Shown here: one piece after another, positions 15,051-17,487 of the stretch
Layout: each line of letters starts with the position of its first letter
Numbering within the stretch: position 1 is the stretch's first letter
From: Bacteroidales bacterium UBA3808
GTDB taxonomy: Bacteria; Bacteroidota; Bacteroidia; Bacteroidales; Paludibacteraceae
Reading direction: 5' to 3'
NCBI GenBank assembly: GCA_002369075.1
Contig: DFEG01000025.1
Location: 1-17,487, forward strand
Length of the DNA: 17,487 nucleotides
Made by a program: the position numbers and the translations under genes
Notes under the pieces: model-generated
Databases searched by the model: none
Seen by the model: only the letters and a program-made list of their open reading frames with translations
What the model was told of the DNA's origin: nothing

Positions 15051-15934
15051 TATTTCAAGTACACTCCGTATGTTATGTTGGCGTTGATGCTCTGCCCTTC
15101 GGGCGCATATGGATGCCACCGTGCGGTGGCTCTGTTCGATGCCAGCGCGTTCGGATTGACGGTCAGCTGCACTTGCAGCATCATTCCGCAACGGGTGCTT
15201 ACGGACCAGTCTTTGCGTGCGCGGAGCTCCACATTCACCACGGCAAAATCTTTGTCAAAGTCGCTATAGATACTCTTCCATGGCGTCATTCCGACTGCTC
15301 CGTACAGACTGAAACCCAGGGGGAAACGATGGGTGTAACTCAACTCGAAATAACTGGAGAAAGCCCGTACGGTGTCGCCGGCGGCATTGACATAACAATC
15401 CGAAGCGGCTACGCGGCTCGACCACAGGAACTTCAGCGGGACTTTCTCGCTCAGCGTGTAAGCGGCGTCTATCTCCAGGCGGTTGCCTTTGTCCGGATAA
15501 TTGCCGAAATCGAAGAAGCCCGTATTGAAATTATACACGTACAGTGCAAATATATCCAGCCCCCACCGCCTGAAACCGAGACTCAGATCGACCTCCGGCT
15601 GGAAAGTGCGGAAGGTCCAGTCCGTGACGCCGATGTTCCACCACATATCCACGTACAGACCTCCGTAGCCCACGTTCGCCGAGGCTTGTATGTTGGCGGC
15701 TCCGGTATATAGCCCGCGCCAGAGGTAGGCTGCCTGTACCCTCGCCTGGGCGTTGTAGGTCAGCCCGACAGGTTTCTTGTAATCCTCCCAGAGCCATTCG
15801 GCAGTCGATTGTTTTGTCTCGCCTTTCGCCTCTTCTCTCCCGTACGCGCCCGCGTTAAATACAAAAGGTAATGCTCCGATGCAAAGCACCAGAGCGATTA
15901 CTCTCTTGCGGATCTGTGAATTCCCAATGGTCAA
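15050..15934 (-). CDS. Outer-membrane beta-barrel protein, paralogue B, function unknown
   Basis: This 294-aa protein starts MTIGNSQIRKRVIALVLC and has a signal peptide through about residue 32 (FVFNAGAYG). The ATG is needed to keep the positively charged RKR before the hydrophobic core. It shares with paralogue A the pattern AAYLWRGLYTGAANIQASANVGYG, WWNIGVTDWTFR, AFSSYFELSY and GMTPWKSIYSDFDKDFAVVN, so the pair arose by duplication and has diverged strongly. It ends in NITYGVYLK, lacking the terminal Phe of paralogue A. A plug-like N-terminal extension (EEAKGETKQSTAEWLWEDYKK) precedes the first strand. It starts 10 bp after the small DNA-binding-like gene, so the two are probably co-transcribed. 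Function unknown. Confidence 0.78.
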   Translation of the reverse strand: MTIGNSQIRKRVIALVLCIGALPFVFNAGAYGREEAKGETKQSTAEWLWEDYKKPVGLTYNAQARVQAAYLWRGLYTGAANIQASANVGYGGLYVDMWWNIGVTDWTFRTFQPEVDLSLGFRRWGLDIFALYVYNFNTGFFDFGNYPDKGNRLEIDAAYTLSEKVPLKFLWSSRVAASDCYVNAAGDTVRAFSSYFELSYTHRFPLGFSLYGAVGMTPWKSIYSDFDKDFAVVNVELRARKDWSVSTRCGMMLQVQLTVNPNALASNRATARWHPYAPEGQSINANITYGVYLK

Positions 15935-15944
15935 TTATCAGCCG

Positions 15945-16184
15945 TCAAAGTGCATTCTGAGCCTCCCATGCACGGCGCAGGGCTACCTCAAGAATACGTG
16001 TGTTGGTGAAATCTACTATACCGCCATCGAAACCCGGCTCCAGATGATAGTCTGCGTTTCCTTCACCGTTGAAGTACGCTCTGACCTCATCTCCACTAAG
16101 ACCCAACTCTGCTGCGATGGCATCCATGCTTCCATGCGGAAGACTGTCTTTTACTGCACGAAGGCGATTAAATGTTGTACGCAT
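15945..16184 (-). CDS. Small putative DNA-binding (HTH-like) protein, 79 aa
   Basis: MRTTFNRLRAVKDSLPHGSM is followed by DAIAAELGLSGDEVRAYFNG, a good candidate helix-turn-helix (residues about 20-41). The tail is acidic and contains HLEPGFDGGIVDFTNTRILEVALR. I recall very similar small proteins annotated only as DNA-binding or hypothetical across Bacteroidales, with the same RLRAVKDxLPHGSM opening and EPGxDGGIV block. The gene has a clear promoter at 16245-16276 and is first of the unit leading into the two barrel genes and apbE, so it could be their regulator or simply share the transcript. Function is not proven by sequence. Confidence 0.72.
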   Translation of the reverse strand: MRTTFNRLRAVKDSLPHGSMDAIAAELGLSGDEVRAYFNGEGNADYHLEPGFDGGIVDFTNTRILEVALRRAWEAQNAL

Positions 16185-16244
16185 AATGTGTTAATTTTAT
16201 TTTGTTTATAAATGTTAATTGTCCTGTTTGCTTCAAATTTTGTG

Positions 16245-16276
16245 CAAAGATACTGCTTTTTTTTGATATATGCAAA
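16245..16276 (-). promoter_or_regulatory. Bacteroidota-type promoter for the HTH-barrel-barrel-apbE unit
   Basis: On the minus strand TTTG (16276-16273), 20 bp with an A-run and GCAG, then TATCTTTG (16252-16245). The predicted start is near 16238, leaving a leader of about 55 nt before the ATG at 16184. No other promoter of this quality was seen between here and apbE. Confidence 0.84.
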
Positions 16277-16311
16277 TATTTTTCATTTTTCTTAGCCCAA
16301 GGGCACGATTC

Positions 16312-16332
16312 TTTCATCTTTCATCTTTCATC
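16312..16332. repeat. Three exact tandem copies of TTTCATC
   Basis: The 7-bp unit TTTCATC occurs at 16312-16318, 16319-16325 and 16326-16332, directly downstream of the flavodoxin-like gene's stop codon. A small GCCC-AA-GGGC hairpin lies nearby at 16296-16305. It has no T-run on the gene's strand, so it is not called a terminator. Confidence 0.75.
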
Positions 16333-16956
16333 TTACCGGATGAAATGCATGGGCTGCCATTCCTCTCGGGCAGGTGCGGCAGGCGCGTTTTCTCCTCTCA
16401 GACCCTTGATCATCCAGGCGAGATTGTGCGCGAGGGTCCGCATCGTCTGCATGCCTTCGTTGTCCATGGAGACCTGTCCGGGCTCGCGTCCGTAGGCGAT
16501 GTTCCAGTACTGGGAGGTTGCCACCGGCATGTTCATCATCTGCAGCGGCATCTGTAGTGCCTCGAAAGCGGCCGTGGCGCCTCCGCGACGGCAGATGGTG
16601 ACGACCGCTGCGGGTTTGTTCTGTACCTGCGCACCGTTGGAGAAGAACGCGCGCTGCATGATGGAGAGTAACGCGCCGTTAGGCTGACCGTAATAGACGG
16701 GCGAACCGAACACGAATCCGTCCGCCTCCGCAAACTTGGCGGAGATGGCGTTGCATACATCGTCGTCAAAAACGCATTGTCCGTTGCCTTTGGTTTTGCA
16801 CATGCCGCAGGCGACACAGCCGCGGACGGGCTTATTGCCGATCCACACGATCTCAGAGTCGATACCTTCGCTACCGAGCGTCTGAGCTACCTCGCTCAGC
16901 GCCGTAAATGTGTTCCCGCTCTTCCGCGGGCTGCCGTTAATCAATAATACTTTCAT
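16333..16956 (-). CDS. Flavodoxin-fold FMN protein with Cys cluster (NADPH-dependent FMN reductase/iron-sulfur flavoprotein type)
   Basis: I chose ATG 16956 (MKVLLINGSPRKSGNT) because the 17 codons upstream cover the promoter. The 207-aa protein has the FMN phosphate loop GSPRKSGNT at 8-16, a second flavin contact GSPVYYGQPNGA, and a compact cysteine group Cys47-x2-Cys50-x2-Cys53-x7-Cys61. That is close to the Cys spacing of Isf-type iron-sulfur flavoproteins, so a 4Fe-4S cluster is possible. It would act as a cytoplasmic redox protein using FMN, with unknown partners. It has its own promoter 21 bp upstream and no close neighbour on its strand, since the next gene on that side has a separate promoter. 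Confidence 0.86.
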   Translation of the reverse strand: MKVLLINGSPRKSGNTFTALSEVAQTLGSEGIDSEIVWIGNKPVRGCVACGMCKTKGNGQCVFDDDVCNAISAKFAEADGFVFGSPVYYGQPNGALLSIMQRAFFSNGAQVQNKPAAVVTICRRGGATAAFEALQMPLQMMNMPVATSQYWNIAYGREPGQVSMDNEGMQTMRTLAHNLAWMIKGLRGENAPAAPAREEWQPMHFIR

Positions 16957-16976
16957 GGATAATTTGTTTTGCGGTA

Positions 16977-17008
16977 CAAAGATACTGCTTTTTTCTGAAA
17001 TATGCAAA
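16977..17008 (-). promoter_or_regulatory. Bacteroidota-type promoter for the flavodoxin-like gene
   Basis: On the minus strand TTTG (17008-17005), 20 bp, then TATCTTTG (16984-16977). The expected start is near 16970, so the leader is only about 14 nt. It shares GCATAT after the -33 box and an A-run plus GCAG before the -7 box with two other promoters in the window. Confidence 0.84.
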
Positions 17009-17046
17009 TAAAAATGGTATTTTAAGTCTTGTTAGCCTCCGTTTGC

Positions 17047-17082
17047 GGTTCACGATCGTGACCATCACGGGACCATGTCCCG
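17047..17082. repeat. Two adjacent palindromes
   Basis: TCACGATCGTGA (17050-17061) is a perfect 12-bp palindrome with partly matching GG/CC flanks. CGGGAC-CAT-GTCCCG (17068-17082) is a perfect 6-bp stem with a 3-nt loop. They are separated by 6 bp and lie upstream of the flavodoxin promoter. Neither is followed by a T-run on either strand. Confidence 0.7.
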
Positions 17083-17232
17083 AGATAAACCCAAGAACAA
17101 TTAAATGCCAGCCTGCCTTGCCTTAAAATATATAATGATTTTTTTGTTTTGTCCTGTTCTGTCCGTCCTGTCCTTCCCTTAATAGGACTACAACAATGAT
17201 TATAATTTTTTATTATTTATTATATGTGTCCG

Positions 17233-17305
17233 ATTTTCGCACAAAAGTAAACGGATTCCGTACAATTGTGTACAAAATCCGTACATGCTATCCGAAATCC
17301 GTGCA
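17233..17305. repeat. Four direct repeats with 20-21 bp period
   Basis: Units are ATTTTCGCACA (17233-17243), GATTCCGTACA (17254-17264), AAATCCGTACA (17275-17285) and AAATCCGTGCA (17295-17305). Starts are 21, 21 and 20 bp apart, that is two helical turns. The first unit is the most diverged. This looks like a tandem protein-binding array, but no binding protein is known. Confidence 0.65.
17242..17249 (-). promoter_or_regulatory. Possible -7 element inside the repeat array
   Basis: TACTTTTG on the minus strand fits TAnnTTTG. The nearest TTTG upstream gives a 23-bp spacer, longer than the 20 bp seen in the other promoters, so this is weak. It would drive an RNA toward the flavodoxin gene. Confidence 0.25.
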
Positions 17306-17330
17306 TCACACATACCTAAAATGGCACTCC

Positions 17331-17354
17331 ATCAGGCTTTTCCTCTGATTTTTT
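17331..17354 (+). terminator. Weak stem-loop followed by six T (plus strand)
   Basis: ATCAG, 9 nt, CTGAT is followed by a T-run. The stem is only 5 bp and no plus-strand transcript is known to reach it, so this is a low-confidence terminator. Confidence 0.22.
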
Positions 17355-17408
17355 GTCCGGATTTCGGTCAATGGGCTTTATTTCTTTCTACCTAACCTCG
17401 GCTCAAGG

Positions 17409-17427
17409 TCAGCATAAGGTCTGCTGA
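17409..17427 (-). terminator. Stem-loop just past the right-edge gene tail
   Basis: TCAGCA, 7 nt, TGCTGA forms a 6-bp stem starting 7 bp after the possible stop codon at 17435. No T-run follows on the minus strand, so it may be an mRNA 3'-end hairpin rather than a true intrinsic terminator. Confidence 0.28.
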
Positions 17428-17434
17428 TTTATGG

Positions 17435-17487
17435 CTATTTGAACCAGCCGTCCTCTTGATTGCGGTCGCGATAGTAATTGTTGCGTT
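17435..17487 (-). CDS. Possible C-terminal tail of a gene entering from the right edge
   Basis: On the minus strand the frame reads RNNYYRDRNQEDGWFK and then TAG at 17437-17435. The polar, aromatic-ended tail looks protein-like, and a hairpin follows the stop. Only 16 residues are visible, so no family can be named and the call rests on plausibility alone. Confidence 0.35.
   Translation of the reverse strand, partial: RNNYYRDRNQEDGWFK

Larger units (their letters stand above)
17009..17434. other. Non-coding stretch with palindromes and repeats; no gene seen
   Basis: I found no convincing coding frame in either direction. Contents: a palindrome pair at 17047-17082, an AT-rich part with a pyrimidine-rich GTCCTG-type run at about 17150-17180, a four-copy direct repeat at 17233-17305, and two weak stem-loops near 17331-17354 and 17409-17427. 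A 42-codon frame on the minus strand (ATG at 17065) runs through the flavodoxin promoter and is not credited. Confidence 0.6.

Noticed and set aside
14109..15934. Barrel proteins as direct ApbE flavinylation targets
   Set aside because: The FMN-attachment pattern D-x2-[ST]-G-A-[ST] is absent; the nearest, LYTGAAN in paralogue B, lacks the Asp and the final Thr/Ser.
16296..16305. GCCC-AA-GGGC hairpin as terminator of the flavodoxin-like gene
   Set aside because: Only a 4-bp stem with a 2-nt loop and no T-run on the gene's strand.
16900..17065. A 42-codon minus-strand frame (start MVTIVNRKRRL) upstream of the flavodoxin-like gene
   Set aside because: It runs straight through the flavodoxin promoter and into its coding start in another frame; no family resemblance.
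17233..17305. CRISPR array or plasmid-type iteron origin
   Set aside because: Units are about 11 bp and imperfect with 9-10 bp between them, far too short for CRISPR, and there is no replication or cas gene nearby.
17321..17395. A 24-codon plus-strand frame starting MALHQAFPL
   Set aside because: Too short, no promoter, no resemblance to any family.

Overview
The window looks like a chromosomal segment of a Bacteroidota bacterium, most likely order Bacteroidales. The support is gene content and order (long NusB with YajC and a YbbR-like protein; BamD-omega-CoaBC; DUF4494, DUF4105 and DUF3276/PUR-type proteins; a glycine-lipid acyltransferase pair) and promoters of the Bacteroidota type (TTTG, 20 bp, TAnnTTTG). 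Species cannot be named from this. No rRNA, tRNA, CRISPR array, insertion sequence or phage gene was seen. Nearly all genes are on the minus strand.

Region 1 (1-10074, minus) is a chain of eleven genes with gaps of at most 35 bp and several overlaps, running right to left: nusB, yajC, ybbR-like, a DegT-type aminotransferase, rpoN (sigma-54), a PAP2-like membrane protein, a DUF4105 membrane protein, a degenerate alkaline-phosphatase-fold protein, DUF4494, and the glycine-lipid acyltransferases glsA and glsB (glsB is cut by the left edge). The only recognisable promoter lies before nusB. The chain joins RNA-level regulation (NusB, sigma-54), protein export (YajC) and envelope lipid and surface functions.

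Region 2 (10075-10589) holds a divergent promoter pair and, on the plus strand, a PUR-alpha-like nucleic-acid-binding protein. Its 3' end overlaps that of coaBC.

Region 3 (10582-12987, minus) is a bamD-rpoZ-coaBC operon with its own promoter just beyond the apbE stop codon.

Region 4 (13038-16276, minus) is a likely operon: a 79-aa putative DNA-binding protein, two paralogous outer-membrane beta-barrel proteins and ApbE (FAD:protein FMN transferase). This is the best candidate for a poorly described functional unit, but its job cannot be deduced from sequence alone.

Region 5 (16333-17487) holds a flavodoxin-fold protein with a four-cysteine cluster and its own promoter. A roughly 425-bp non-coding stretch follows, with palindromes and a four-copy direct repeat of 20-21 bp period, and then what may be the last codons of another minus-strand gene.

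Five promoters in the window share the exact 20-bp spacing, and three share a longer sequence than the textbook -33/-7 elements. Many short tandem repeats sit at gene junctions.
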